Assembly: GCA_008125075.1 (NCBI GenBank)
Contig: VLTH01000001.1
Span: 904,671 to 968,670, forward strand
Direction of reading: 5' to 3'
Length of the DNA: 64,000 nt
DNA from: Acetivibrio alkalicellulosi
GTDB lineage: Bacteria; Bacillota; Clostridia; Acetivibrionales; Acetivibrionaceae
In this document: piece by piece, positions 1-9,176 of the stretch
Numbering within the stretch: position 1 is the stretch's first letter
Layout: every line of letters starts with the position of its first letter
Program-made: the position numbers and the translations under genes
The notes under the pieces: generated by a model
What the model was told of the DNA's origin: nothing
Database searches by the model: none
The model's input: the letters and a program-made list of their open reading frames with translations, nothing else

Positions 1-104
1 TAGGTAAGGTAGACCTTGTTTGTGACAGGGACATTCCAAAAGCCTCTTTTGGAAAATTGCTCTTACGATTATTTACTAGCTGGTACAGTTTAGGTAGAAG
101 ATAA
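1..104 (+). CDS. possible 3' tail of a gene cut by the window edge
   Basis: The frame beginning at base 3 is open from the window edge to a TAA at 102-104 and encodes about 33 residues of ordinary composition, with a basic end (GRR). A hairpin lies just after it at 111-153, as expected at the end of a transcription unit. No family can be recognised from so short a piece, and chance openness is possible. Confidence 0.3.
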   Translation, partial: GKVDLVCDRDIPKASFGKLLLRLFTSWYSLGRR

Positions 105-110
105 ATCTAT

Positions 111-153
111 AGTAAAATGGTTCTTCTGAGGATTTTAGGAGAACTGTTTTACT
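111..153 (+). terminator. hairpin after the leftmost partial reading frame
   Basis: AGTAAAATGGTTCT pairs with GAACTGTTTTACT across a purine-rich loop, with a few G-U pairs. The T-run after it is short, so termination is likely but not certain. Confidence 0.4.
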
Positions 154-165
154 TTAGAAATGTAT

Positions 166-287
166 ATCGCAGCGGAAGCTGCAATTATAGTAGTTAAGTT
201 CCGCTGCGATAAACAGAGGAGCTATATCTTCTAAAAAAGTTTGCTAAAAAAGCAAACTTTTTTAAGAAGAATAGTATACCATTAAAA
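166..287 (+). repeat. dispersed two-hairpin repeat, family A, copy 1
   Basis: The element has a first hairpin with perfect 12-base arms (ATCGCAGCGGAA ... TTCCGCTGCGAT), a spacer containing AGAGGAGCTATAT, and a second hairpin (AGTTTGCT ... AGCAAACT) closing with AATAGTATA. Two near-identical tandem copies occur at 23450-23667, and degenerate relatives at about 34385-34540 and 50618-50675. No protein-coding role is seen. Confidence 0.75.
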
Positions 288-336
288 CAGCAAATAATAT
301 CCAAAATAGTATAAATCCCTTTTATCTTATTTTTAG

Positions 337-426
337 ACTCCACCTTCTTGAAGGTGGAGTCCTTAGGTGGAGTCCTTAGGTGGAGTATAGTCTCCACCTA
401 AAGCAAATGTTTAGCTTTAGCTAAAC
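337..426 (+). repeat. GGTGGAGT hairpin repeat, family F
   Basis: ACTCCACCTTC pairs with GAAGGTGGAGT at 337-360. A 13-base unit beginning AGGTGGAGT then recurs at 352, 365 and 378, followed by its complement and a small GTTTAGC hairpin at 409-426. Related GGTGGAG hairpins are found near 16605-16682, 18281-18321, 22975-23040 and 62270-62335, all intergenic. Confidence 0.55.
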
Positions 427-433
427 GATTTTA

Positions 434-545
434 CTAGTTTGTTTTGCAGCAACTTCTTGGTGGTACAACTTGTGATTTTTCGCAACAGTCTGAGTCTTTA
501 CAGCAAATGTACCCTTGGCATTCGCAAATAGCGTATTTAGTGAAA
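434..545 (-). pseudogene. cysteine-rich C-terminal remnant joined to a mobile-element end
   Basis: On the minus strand an open frame ends in a strongly cysteine-rich tail (CECQGYICC, CCEK, CCKTN; nine cysteines in about 34 residues). The upstream half of this frame is simply the translated end of a family C mobile element (546-565), and no ribosome site precedes any possible start. The tail looks like the end of a small metal- or disulfide-binding protein whose front has been lost. The alternative is that the whole frame is fortuitous. Confidence 0.35.
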
Positions 546-565
546 GTGAAGAAAAATATGCACCC
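546..565 (-). repeat. single end of a family C miniature element
   Basis: GTGAAGAAAAATATGCACCC matches the terminal inverted repeat of the complete element at 13286-13494. No partner end is recognisable nearby, so this is a solo end. Confidence 0.6.
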
Positions 566-645
566 CTTAGGTTTTTTAACTATTGAAATTAAAGCCATAA
601 TATGATATTTTAAAAAGAAAAAAGTAAGAGAGGGCACTTTTTAAT

Positions 646-1653
646 ATGAATCATAACACTACTGATTTAAAGCCTATGAGAATTGGAGATGTAATTGATT
701 ACTCTATTGAAATATTTAAGACTAATTTTAAAACTTTAGCTCTTTTATCTTTGATACTATATGTTCCATGGATTTTTATAAGTTCTCTTATAAGTAGTCA
801 GCTATTAGAAAATCAGCTTGCTCCCTTTTTAAATTTGATTTCTGACTTTGATGCTTTTAACTTTGAAGAAACATATGATTATCAACCAAATTTTAATTAC
901 TTGATTTTAAATTATCTGTTAATGTTTTTAGATTATGCCTATAAGCTTTCAATAAAGGTTGTATTTCATGCTGCCATTATATTAGTTGTGTATGATTATG
1001 TTGTAAAAGGTACTATAATGCCCTTTAGCTTTCAAAACACATTAAATATAATAAAACAGTCTTTTTCATATATATTGAAGCTTGCAGGATATACGTTTTT
1101 ATTTGGCCTTATTATGTTTGGAGTAATGTCTACCTTAGGAACTGTCTTGGTTTTTCTTATTGGGTTTTTAAGTGTATTTATAATTTCTATGACAATTGCA
1201 TTACCCTTTGGATTAAATTTTATAGCTTCATTAGTAGCTATTATTTTGGGAGTTTTACTTTTATTGGCTGGATTTATATTATTAGGCTTTTTTTGGGTGA
1301 AATTTATATTTGGTTTCAATTTAATAGTTGTTGAGAAAAGATCTGTGGGTGATAGTCTTAAAAGAAGTTTTGATCTTTCAAAGGGTTATTTTTGGCATAT
1401 AGGTTTATCAAGTTTATTAAGTTATTTCCTTTTTTCACTTATAGGTGGTATGTTTGTTTTAGCTTCTCTTTCAACCATGTTTATAAACAACATACTGTAT
1501 TCTTTGCTCTTCTCGTTCGCACAGGTTTTTAATGCAATACTATATCCTTTTATATATGTGTTTATTACCGTTTTATTTATTGATATGAAAGTTAGAAAAG
1601 AAGGTTTAGACCTTGATGTGAAATTTAATAAATTGATAAGTAGAGACTCATGA
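646..1653 (+). CDS. polytopic membrane protein of the glycerophosphodiesterase membrane-domain type
   Basis: The 335-residue protein opens with a short cytoplasmic stretch (MRIGDVIDYSIEIFK) followed by about six to seven hydrophobic segments spread over residues 30-320. The opening and the repeated long helices resemble the membrane domain found N-terminal to some glycerophosphoryl diester phosphodiesterases and in YciC-like proteins, but no catalytic domain is present. An AGAGGG ribosome site precedes the ATG. It is the first gene of the DUF4129-DUF4350-MoxR-DUF58 operon, so it probably takes part in the same envelope function. The biochemical role is unknown. Confidence 0.7.
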   Translation: MNHNTTDLKPMRIGDVIDYSIEIFKTNFKTLALLSLILYVPWIFISSLISSQLLENQLAPFLNLISDFDAFNFEETYDYQPNFNYLILNYLLMFLDYAYKLSIKVVFHAAIILVVYDYVVKGTIMPFSFQNTLNIIKQSFSYILKLAGYTFLFGLIMFGVMSTLGTVLVFLIGFLSVFIISMTIALPFGLNFIASLVAIILGVLLLLAGFILLGFFWVKFIFGFNLIVVEKRSVGDSLKRSFDLSKGYFWHIGLSSLLSYFLFSLIGGMFVLASLSTMFINNILYSLLFSFAQVFNAILYPFIYVFITVLFIDMKVRKEGLDLDVKFNKLISRDS

Positions 1654-1708
1654 ACATAAGGTTTTATTTTAAAAAAAGTATTTTCACAACAGATATGGGG
1701 AAAAATAA

Positions 1709-2545
1709 ATGAAAAAAAAGCTTTGTTTTAACATGAAAATAATTGAATTTAAGCAAATAATTACTACTCGTTATGGGTTTGATTTTTTTTCTAAGCTTAT
1801 GATAAGTACCTTTATTATTCTTGCATTGGCACTTTCTTTTCATAGTTTTTCATATGCTAATGATACACCTCCTTCTAACGAAGATGAAATCAGAGAAACT
1901 CTATCTGAAATTGTTTCCTCAAATACAATAAAAAGATCTGAGAATGATAATAAAAATATATTTGATGATTTAAGAGAAAGAATACGAGAATTTATAAAGG
2001 AAAAATTTGATGAATTTATGAATAGGTTAAATATTGAAGGAAGTATTATCGAGGCTCTTGAGGGAAAAAGTATTCCTTTATGGGTTATTGCTCTGTTAAA
2101 ATACGGTTCTATTGCACTTATTATTCTTATTATAGTTTTTATAGGATACTATATATTAAAAAACCGTTTTATCTCTAAAAAAATAAAGGTACAAAATGAT
2201 GAAATTTTAACCTCGATTAAAGACCCTGATTTGGTATTAATGAAAGTACAAGAGCATATGAAAAATGGTAATTACAACGATGCTTTAAGATTTTTATATA
2301 TTGCAGCTCTCATTAATTATAATAAGCTTAATATTATTAAAATAAACAAAGCAAAGACAAATAAACAATATCTAATAGAAATTAGGCAAAACAAACCTGA
2401 AGCATTTAATGAATTTACCAATTTCACATATGATTTTAACAAATATTGCTACGGAAGAAGAAAACTATCTTTAGATAAATTCCAATTGTGGTATGATGCG
2501 TATTTTGAGCTAATTAAAGTTAAAGGAGGTATTGAAAATGAGTAA
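1709..2545 (+). CDS. DUF4129 domain membrane protein
   Basis: The product has 278 residues: an N-terminal hydrophobic stretch (about 30-50), an acidic/basic extracytoplasmic region, a transmembrane helix near residues 128-150, and a cytoplasmic C-terminal domain (about 185-270). The C-terminal domain matches DUF4129 in its YNDALRFLY start and its YGRRKLSLDKF end. DUF4129 proteins usually accompany MoxR ATPases and DUF58 proteins, as here. The next gene starts inside the last codons, giving an 8-base overlap and likely translational coupling. The molecular role is unknown. Confidence 0.75.
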   Translation: MKKKLCFNMKIIEFKQIITTRYGFDFFSKLMISTFIILALALSFHSFSYANDTPPSNEDEIRETLSEIVSSNTIKRSENDNKNIFDDLRERIREFIKEKFDEFMNRLNIEGSIIEALEGKSIPLWVIALLKYGSIALIILIIVFIGYYILKNRFISKKIKVQNDEILTSIKDPDLVLMKVQEHMKNGNYNDALRFLYIAALINYNKLNIIKINKAKTNKQYLIEIRQNKPEAFNEFTNFTYDFNKYCYGRRKLSLDKFQLWYDAYFELIKVKGGIENE

Positions 2546-3569
2546 AATAAAAGATATTATTTTATTTATATCAATATTTATACTCCTTTCCTTAGCAGGA
2601 TTAGTGGTTTTTGATATTAAAAACGAAGCAGAGCAAAGCACAGGATTTACAACATATAGTGACAGAGAAGATGGGGTTAAGGTATTATATACATTAGCAG
2701 AAAAGATGGGCTTTCAGGTAGGACGCAATAGAAAGCCTTCAAGATTTTTGCCTGATAATGTTACAGTTGTTGCTATTGCACCTGATTATGATATCTTTAC
2801 AGACAATCTTGAACAAAAATACCTTTTAGAATGGGTCAATAGAGGAAATTCATTTGTTATTATTGATTCTGATAGTAATTTTTCAAATAGTAACTATGAT
2901 ATATTAAGTCATGCTAAAAGTTATTCGAAAGCTTTTTCATATTATGGTGAAAACCGTATTTATAATATAGGGGAAGGCAAAGTTATATATTTAGGACAAT
3001 ATGAAAACTATACTAATAAAGAGATTGAATCTCTTGACCCTGGAGTTGTTTTTATTCATGCATTAAATGAGGCTTCAAATGAGAGGGTTTTATTTAATGA
3101 ATACTATCAAGGTTTTGGAAGCTCACAGCCATCAATATTTGATATTATTGGATTTGGTGGAAGATTAATTTTAATTCAAATACTGCTAGGCATAATGGTG
3201 TATTTTTATATTTTATCTAGAAGATTTGGAAAACCTGTTATTGTGTATGAAACAATAAAAAGAGAGGAAAATGAAAACATTTTTGCTCTTTCAAATATAT
3301 ACAAAAAAGCAAATGCTAATGCCATAGTATTAGAAATTTATTATGATAAGTTTAAAAAAGATGTTTCAAAGTTTTTAGGTTTAGGTGGAGAATTTGTAAA
3401 TGACGAAGAAATGATTAGTGAAGCAAATAAAAATAATGTTCTAAAAAATATGGATCTTCAAAAAGTTATAAAAGATTGTAATAACTATATTAGTAATAAT
3501 ATAAATAATAGAAAAGTATTAGAGGAACTACTCATAAAACTAGAAAAAATAGGGAGGTTACTTAAATAA
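2538..3569 (+). CDS. DUF4350 domain membrane protein
   Basis: I place the start at ATG 2538 because AAAGGAGGT ends at 2530 with ideal spacing; the in-frame TTG at 2532 is too close. The protein has an N-terminal membrane anchor (about 7-25), an extracytoplasmic domain of the GATase-like DUF4350 type with TTYSDREDGVKVLY near its start, and a second helix around residues 213-230 followed by a cytoplasmic tail. It overlaps the MoxR gene by one base (TAATG). Families in this cluster are thought to act together at the membrane; no enzyme activity can be assigned. Confidence 0.75.
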   Translation: MSKIKDIILFISIFILLSLAGLVVFDIKNEAEQSTGFTTYSDREDGVKVLYTLAEKMGFQVGRNRKPSRFLPDNVTVVAIAPDYDIFTDNLEQKYLLEWVNRGNSFVIIDSDSNFSNSNYDILSHAKSYSKAFSYYGENRIYNIGEGKVIYLGQYENYTNKEIESLDPGVVFIHALNEASNERVLFNEYYQGFGSSQPSIFDIIGFGGRLILIQILLGIMVYFYILSRRFGKPVIVYETIKREENENIFALSNIYKKANANAIVLEIYYDKFKKDVSKFLGLGGEFVNDEEMISEANKNNVLKNMDLQKVIKDCNNYISNNINNRKVLEELLIKLEKIGRLLK

Positions 3570-4555
3570 TGAGTGATTATATAAAAGAAAACATGAATGA
3601 TGAGTGTGAGTTTACTAGAACAAAAAGCAAAGCCATAATTGAAGAAGTTTCAAAGGTTGTGGTCGGTCAGTATGATTTTATAGAAAAACTTGTGGTTTGC
3701 CTTCTGACAGGTGGTCACGTTCTAATTGAAGGAGTGCCGGGACTTGCTAAGACATTGGCATCTAAAGTAATTGCAAAGACAGTAAAAGCAGAGTTTAAAA
3801 GAGTACAGTTTACTCCTGATTTAATGCCGGCAGATATAATTGGAACAAAGGTATTTGATCAAAAAAAGACTGATTTTTACTTAAAAAAAGGACCTCTCTT
3901 TACAAATATGTTTCTTGCTGATGAAATTAACCGTACACCACCAAAAACTCAAGCAGCACTTCTTGAGGCAATGGAAGAAAGGTCTATATCTATAGATGGT
4001 GAAACCCATAAATTAGAAGAGCCATTTATGGTTTTGGCTACTCAAAATCCTGTTGAGTATGAGGGAACATATCCCCTTCCTGAAGCACAAGTGGACAGGT
4101 TTTTAATGAAACTTTTAATTGAGTATATTCCACAAAAATTTGAAAATCTACTTCTTCAAAAGTTTTCTTCAGGATTTGACAGTAAAGAACTAGAAAATGA
4201 AGATATAAATCCAGTTTGTAGCTTTGATGATATAAAGAAGTGCCGAAGTGAAATTAAAAGTGTATCTGTTGGAGAAGGTGTAATAAATTATATAACTTCA
4301 ATTGTAAAAGCTACTAGAAATTCACCAAGTCTCTTACTTGGAGGAAGTCCTCGTGCATCTATTTCACTTTTGCTAACATCTAAAACATTTGCTGCTATGC
4401 AGGGAAGAGCTTTTGTAATTCCTGAAGATGTAAAGGAACTGGCTTTACCAGTTTTAAGGCACAGGGTATTATTAAAACCTGAAGCGGGTATTGATGGACT
4501 TGGAAATGATGATATTATTAAAAGTATTTTATCAAAGGTTGAAGTGCCTAGATAA
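3569..4555 (+). CDS. MoxR-family AAA+ ATPase
   Basis: The 328-residue cytoplasmic ATPase has a Walker A (GVPGLAKT, residues 55-62), a Walker B (FLADEINR, about 115-122), a sensor ATQNP (157-161), the EGTYPLPEAQVDRF segment typical of MoxR, and a C-terminal lid domain. MoxR proteins act as chaperone-like ATPases that remodel partner proteins, often ones with von Willebrand A domains. The DUF58 protein encoded next is the likely partner. The gene is coupled to its upstream neighbour by a one-base overlap. Confidence 0.92.
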   Translation: MSDYIKENMNDECEFTRTKSKAIIEEVSKVVVGQYDFIEKLVVCLLTGGHVLIEGVPGLAKTLASKVIAKTVKAEFKRVQFTPDLMPADIIGTKVFDQKKTDFYLKKGPLFTNMFLADEINRTPPKTQAALLEAMEERSISIDGETHKLEEPFMVLATQNPVEYEGTYPLPEAQVDRFLMKLLIEYIPQKFENLLLQKFSSGFDSKELENEDINPVCSFDDIKKCRSEIKSVSVGEGVINYITSIVKATRNSPSLLLGGSPRASISLLLTSKTFAAMQGRAFVIPEDVKELALPVLRHRVLLKPEAGIDGLGNDDIIKSILSKVEVPR

Positions 4556-4566
4556 GGAGAGATTAA

Positions 4567-5877
4567 ATGCATTTTAGCAGGCTTTTTTCTTTATTAATAC
4601 TGGCTGGAGTAGTTCCTATATTTATTGGTGCTATTACAGGACTGCATTTTTACATTTTTATAATATATAATGTTTTTTTAATCACTTTACTTATTATAGA
4701 TCATGTTATCACACCTAAGAAAAAGGATTTTGAAGTAGAGAGAATTTGTGATGAAAAATTATCAATGGGTGCTGAGAATGAAATATCAATTAATATAAGA
4801 AACAACAGCAATTATAAAATAGATATTGAAGCTTTAGATGAAATACCTCAATATATAGAGTTTGAAAAAAAGGTTGTGAAAATAAAAGTTCACCCTCATT
4901 ATGACGCAGAGGGTAAATATATTGTGATTCCCCAAAAAAGAGGAGAGTTTTTATTTGGAAGTATTCACATAAGATACAATGGAGTTTTAAAACTGTGTTC
5001 AAAAAAGTATAAATATGATGCTATAAAAAAATACAAGGTGTATCCTAATTTGAAGGATTTAACTAAATATGGTCTTGCAGCAATAAAAAAGAGCCAATTA
5101 ATGCAAGGAATTAAGAAAATAAAAAGCTATGGATTAGGAACAGAATTTGAAAGCCTTAGAGAGTATAATACAGGTGACGACTATAGAAAGATAAACTGGC
5201 TTGCTACTGCAAGAGCAAATAAATTTATAATTAATACATATGAACCTGAAAAAAATCAGCAGATTATGATTATGCTTGATTCTAGCAGAGTTATGAATTC
5301 TGAAATAAAATACATAAAGAAACTGGACTACTCAATTAACGCTGCTTTTTTATTAGCAGACGTAGCAATTAAAAAGGGAGACAATGTTGGGGTTTTGGTA
5401 TTTGACAGCAGTGTGAAAAGGTATGTCAAACCTGGAAAGGGAATGGGGCAATTTCAGCTTCTTGCAGAAAACCTTTATAATGTAGAGGAAAACTTTGTTT
5501 CAGCAGATTATAACGGAGCACTTAGATACTTAAATCAAAATCAGAAAAGAAGAAGCCTTCTTTGTATATTTACTGAGCTTTTTAACACTTCTGAAGCATT
5601 TGAGTTGTCATCAGCATTGAAAAATATTGCAAAGCACCATATACCTATTGTAATAACCATAAAGGATATGAGACTATATGAATGGGAACAATCAGAAGTT
5701 AAAACTACTAATGATATTTTTTTAAAGGCTGCTGCAATTAAGATGGTAAAAGAAAGAGAACAAATTATGAAGGTATTTCATGACTCAGGTATTGGTGTAA
5801 TTGATGTACCACCAGATAAACTATCAATCGAAGTGGTAAACAAGTACCTTCAAATGAAATCCATGATGCAAATTTAG
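4567..5877 (+). CDS. DUF58 domain protein (vWA-like partner of MoxR)
   Basis: This 436-residue protein begins with two hydrophobic segments (about 5-45), then an immunoglobulin-like stretch, then the DUF58 signature (LREYNTGDDYRKINWLATAR) near residues 198-217. A vWA-like region follows, with the metal-site-like string MLDSSR. It lies 11 bases after moxR. DUF58 proteins are almost always encoded beside MoxR ATPases and are presumed to be their substrates or membrane adaptors. The substrate of this system is not known. Confidence 0.88.
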   Translation: MHFSRLFSLLILAGVVPIFIGAITGLHFYIFIIYNVFLITLLIIDHVITPKKKDFEVERICDEKLSMGAENEISINIRNNSNYKIDIEALDEIPQYIEFEKKVVKIKVHPHYDAEGKYIVIPQKRGEFLFGSIHIRYNGVLKLCSKKYKYDAIKKYKVYPNLKDLTKYGLAAIKKSQLMQGIKKIKSYGLGTEFESLREYNTGDDYRKINWLATARANKFIINTYEPEKNQQIMIMLDSSRVMNSEIKYIKKLDYSINAAFLLADVAIKKGDNVGVLVFDSSVKRYVKPGKGMGQFQLLAENLYNVEENFVSADYNGALRYLNQNQKRRSLLCIFTELFNTSEAFELSSALKNIAKHHIPIVITIKDMRLYEWEQSEVKTTNDIFLKAAAIKMVKEREQIMKVFHDSGIGVIDVPPDKLSIEVVNKYLQMKSMMQI

Positions 5878-5889
5878 AAAGGGGATAAG

Positions 5890-6891
5890 ATGAAAGAAGA
5901 TACCTTTATAAAGCAAAACTCAGAAACTTGGAATAAATTAGAGTTACTATTAAAAAAGCTTCAATCAGGAGGTAAAATAGAAAAGCTTAATAAAAATGAA
6001 TTAGATGATTTTATAAATATATACAACTTAGCATGTGGACATCTATCCTATTGTCGAACTTATTATGGTAATACATCTACTACTGAGTATTTAAATAAGC
6101 TTGTTTCATCTGCTCATAGTTATATCTATACTGCAAAAAAGTTTAGCTTTAAAGATTTATTTAACTTTTTGTTAATTGATTTCCCTGTACTGGTAAATAA
6201 TAATATTAAACCAATTATGATTGCTACTGGATTTTTTATGTTGGGAACAGTATTAAGTTTTGTCCTAACATTAATTTCCTTAGATAATGCAGTTGCATTT
6301 TTGCCTGGAAATTTAGTGGAAGATATAATGGAAAGAGATGTTAATGAGCCACTTAGAAGCTGGGATGCAGCCATACACTCTAATTATATACTTACAAACA
6401 ATATAAGAGTTGGGATATTAGTCTTTGTGATGGGTATAACATTAGGAATTGGAACAGCTATAGTTCTTGTATATAATGGTTACTTAGTGGGTTGCCTTGC
6501 AGCATTATATTTTCTTAAAGATGCAAACCTTTTATTCTGGTCATTGATTCTTCCACATGGGATAATTGAATTGTTTGTTATTTTTATTTGTGGAGGTGCT
6601 GGTTTAATTATTGGTAACTCTCTAATTAACCCAGGTGAGTATTCAAGAAAAGATGCATTTATTAAAAAGGGTAAAATAGCTTTAAAACTAACTGTTGGGA
6701 CAATTCCTCTTTTTATTATTGCAGGTTTTATTGAAGGTTATATTACACCTGCAAATAGCTTATCACCTATTTCTAAAATGGCATTTGCACTAATGACACT
6801 TGCATTTATAATTTTATATATTACAATACCAAATGTTAAGTATAAATCAAAGCATATGGAAAACTTATCATTTGATAAAATTAAGAATTAA
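5890..6891 (+). CDS. stage II sporulation protein M family membrane protein
   Basis: The 333-residue protein has a soluble helical N-terminus (about 1-95) and five to six transmembrane helices over residues 110-320, the layout of the COG1300/SpoIIM family. The FVMGITLGIGTA and LPHGIIELF strings fit the conserved membrane region. It follows DUF58 by 12 bases with an AAAGGGG site. SpoIIM itself works in peptidoglycan degradation during engulfment, but members in MoxR clusters are not necessarily sporulation proteins and I make no such claim here. Confidence 0.75.
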   Translation: MKEDTFIKQNSETWNKLELLLKKLQSGGKIEKLNKNELDDFINIYNLACGHLSYCRTYYGNTSTTEYLNKLVSSAHSYIYTAKKFSFKDLFNFLLIDFPVLVNNNIKPIMIATGFFMLGTVLSFVLTLISLDNAVAFLPGNLVEDIMERDVNEPLRSWDAAIHSNYILTNNIRVGILVFVMGITLGIGTAIVLVYNGYLVGCLAALYFLKDANLLFWSLILPHGIIELFVIFICGGAGLIIGNSLINPGEYSRKDAFIKKGKIALKLTVGTIPLFIIAGFIEGYITPANSLSPISKMAFALMTLAFIILYITIPNVKYKSKHMENLSFDKIKN

Positions 6892-6904
6892 AGGGCGGAT
6901 AATT

Positions 6905-7645
6905 ATGAGAAAAATATTAGAAATTTTAACACCAGAAAATGTTCATGTTCAATATGAGTTAGCAGGACTTGGAACAAGATTTGCAGCTTTTTTAGTGGAC
7001 TTTTTGATTCAATCAGTAATGCTTATTATAACACTACTAATAATGTTTTTTATAGAAGTGGATTTTGGTTATATTATCTTAGATTTGGGAATTGTTGGTT
7101 TTGTGTCATTTGTAACAACACTAATTTTATTTTTTCACCTTTTGTATTTTATTATTTTTGAAGCAATACTAAAGGGACAAACTCCTGGTAAGAAGCTAAT
7201 GAAAATTCGGGTAATAATGGAAACAGGGCAGCCTATTAATTTTATAGATTGTTTAATAAGAGGAATTTTAAGGCTTGTTGCTTCATTACCACTGTTTTAT
7301 CTTATTGATTCATTGTTTGTAATCATGTCAAAAAATTATAAGCGAATTGGTGATTTTGCAGCAAATACTATTGTAATAAAACTTGAAAAGCACCGTCATC
7401 TTGAGAAAATAGAGGACTATATAGACATGTCACCAAAAGAAACCGATAGAGCAGAATCCTATGTAGTTAGTAGTGATGAGTATAATTTATTAAAAGATTT
7501 TCTATTAAGAAAAGATAATTTAGGAGAAAGAAGACCAGCATTTGAGTATAATCTTAACAAATACTTTATGAAAAAATTTAATTTAGAAACCCCTTATAGT
7601 AATCCATATGTTTTTTTTGAAGAAATAATACGCAAGAATAATTAA
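6905..7645 (+). CDS. RDD family membrane protein
   Basis: The start is set at ATG 6905, preceded by AGGGCGG; an upstream in-frame extension would overlap the SpoIIM-like gene by 59 bases without a ribosome site. The 246-residue protein has the RDD layout: GLGTRFAAFLVDF before the first helix, three to four transmembrane segments, and GQTPGKKLMKIRV in the central loop. A charged soluble C-terminal tail of about 80 residues follows. It is the last gene of the seven-gene operon. Some RDD proteins have been linked to ion transport, but the role here is unknown. Confidence 0.85.
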   Translation: MRKILEILTPENVHVQYELAGLGTRFAAFLVDFLIQSVMLIITLLIMFFIEVDFGYIILDLGIVGFVSFVTTLILFFHLLYFIIFEAILKGQTPGKKLMKIRVIMETGQPINFIDCLIRGILRLVASLPLFYLIDSLFVIMSKNYKRIGDFAANTIVIKLEKHRHLEKIEDYIDMSPKETDRAESYVVSSDEYNLLKDFLLRKDNLGERRPAFEYNLNKYFMKKFNLETPYSNPYVFFEEIIRKNN

Positions 7646-7769
7646 ATACATTTAATTATTGACGCATGAGTAAATTAATGTTACCATGATGTAAAAAATG
7701 GCTAGCTTATTAAGTGAGTCCAAAAGGTAGATGGATTTATTAATAATACTTTGTAATGGAAGGTGAAAT

Positions 7770-9083
7770 ATGTTTATATCTAAAGCTTTAAAAATTAATC
7801 AAAATAATAATTTGGAAATAGGTGGCTGTGATTGTGTAGAACTGGCAAATACTTATGGTACACCACTTTATGTTATGGATGAAAATCTTTTAAGAGAAAA
7901 CTGTAGGATTTATAAAAATGCTATGGACAAGTATTATGATGGAAATGGTCTGGTATTGTATGCAAGTAAAGCTCTTTGTACTAAAGCTATCTGTAAAATA
8001 GCACAGCAGGAAGGACTTGGACTTGATGTGGTTTCTGGTGGAGAGCTTTATACCGCATTAGAGGCCGGTTTTCCAATGGACAGGGTTTATTTTCATGGGA
8101 ATAACAAGACCTATGATGAGCTTAAACTTGCAATAGATAATGATATTGGAAGAATAGTTGTAGACAATAGGGAAGAGCTTTTAACAATTAACCAGATTGC
8201 TTCAAAGAAAAATAAAAAATTAAACATATCATTTAGAATTAAGCCTGGAATTGATGCACATACTCATGACTTTATTAGAACAGGTCAGATTGATTCTAAA
8301 TTTGGAGTTGCTATTGAAAACGGTGAGGCACTAGAAATAATAAGTGAAGCCTCAAAGCTATCAAATGTTAAGGTTGTTGCTCTTCATTGTCATATTGGTT
8401 CACAGATATTTGATCTTGATCCCTTTAAGCTTGCTGCTAAGGTTATGCTAGAGTTTGCAGCAGAACTTAAGGAAAAACTGGATATTCAAATTGAAGAGTT
8501 AAATCTAGGTGGTGGATTTGGCATTAAGTATACTCAAGAAGATGATCCTATAGAATATGATAACTTCATTGAGTCTGTTTCTAAAGTTGTAAAGAGTGTG
8601 TGCAGTGAGAAAGGAATTAAGCTTCCATTTATTATAATGGAGCCGGGAAGATCAATTGCAGCTCCTGCGGGTATAACACTATATAAAGTAGGATCTGTTA
8701 AAGATATTAAAAATGTTAGAAAGTATATAGCTGTTGATGGTGGGATGACTGATAATCCAAGATATGCCATGTATCAATCAAAATACGAGGCTGTTATTGC
8801 AGATAAACCTGATGCACCAAAGACTCAAAAGGTAACAATTGCAGGTAAGTGCTGTGAATCAGGAGATTTACTTGCAAAAGATATTATGCTGCCTAGTGTT
8901 GAAGTAGGGGATATTCTTGCAATGTTTGCAACAGGAGCATATAATTATTCAATGTCCAGTAACTATAACAGAATACCAAGACCTGCCATTGTTCTTGTTA
9001 AAGATGGACAGGCACGTACAATAGTAAAAAGAGAAGATTATAAGGACATTGTAAGAAATGATATTATACCAGAGGACTTATAA
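7770..9083 (+). CDS. lysA: diaminopimelate decarboxylase
   Basis: This PLP enzyme converts meso-diaminopimelate to L-lysine, the last step of lysine synthesis. The 437-residue fold-type III protein shows the PLP lysine in YASKALC (K67), the HCHIGSQ motif (about 205-211), the glycine-rich GGGFG phosphate site, the EPGRS motif, and the CCESGD substrate loop near residue 365. AAGGTGAAAT precedes the ATG. It stands alone after the MoxR operon. A second, divergent LysA-like protein is encoded at 14298-15536. Confidence 0.95.
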   Translation: MFISKALKINQNNNLEIGGCDCVELANTYGTPLYVMDENLLRENCRIYKNAMDKYYDGNGLVLYASKALCTKAICKIAQQEGLGLDVVSGGELYTALEAGFPMDRVYFHGNNKTYDELKLAIDNDIGRIVVDNREELLTINQIASKKNKKLNISFRIKPGIDAHTHDFIRTGQIDSKFGVAIENGEALEIISEASKLSNVKVVALHCHIGSQIFDLDPFKLAAKVMLEFAAELKEKLDIQIEELNLGGGFGIKYTQEDDPIEYDNFIESVSKVVKSVCSEKGIKLPFIIMEPGRSIAAPAGITLYKVGSVKDIKNVRKYIAVDGGMTDNPRYAMYQSKYEAVIADKPDAPKTQKVTIAGKCCESGDLLAKDIMLPSVEVGDILAMFATGAYNYSMSSNYNRIPRPAIVLVKDGQARTIVKREDYKDIVRNDIIPEDL

Positions 9084-9110
9084 TTATATAAAAAAATGTA
9101 GCATTATTTA

Positions 9111-9135
9111 AATTTCAGTGGTATAATATTTAAGG
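9111..9135 (+). promoter_or_regulatory. extended -10 promoter of the first lipoprotein gene
   Basis: TGGTATAAT (9119-9127) is a perfect extended -10 sequence. The surrounding AAATTTCAGTGGTATAAT is repeated almost exactly at 10233-10250 upstream of the paralogous lipoprotein, showing that the promoter was duplicated along with the gene. Confidence 0.6.
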
Positions 9136-9176
9136 TTAATTTAAAATTATAAGTAATAAAAAAAGGGGAGATTGAA

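Noticed and set aside
194-397. Minus-strand reading frame of 67 codons at 194-397
   Set aside because: It lies entirely within family A and family F repeats and has no ribosome site.
7646-7769. Possible lysine riboswitch upstream of lysA
   Set aside because: The gap is only 124 bases, too short for the usual lysine aptamer of roughly 170-180 bases, and none of its conserved boxes is visible.
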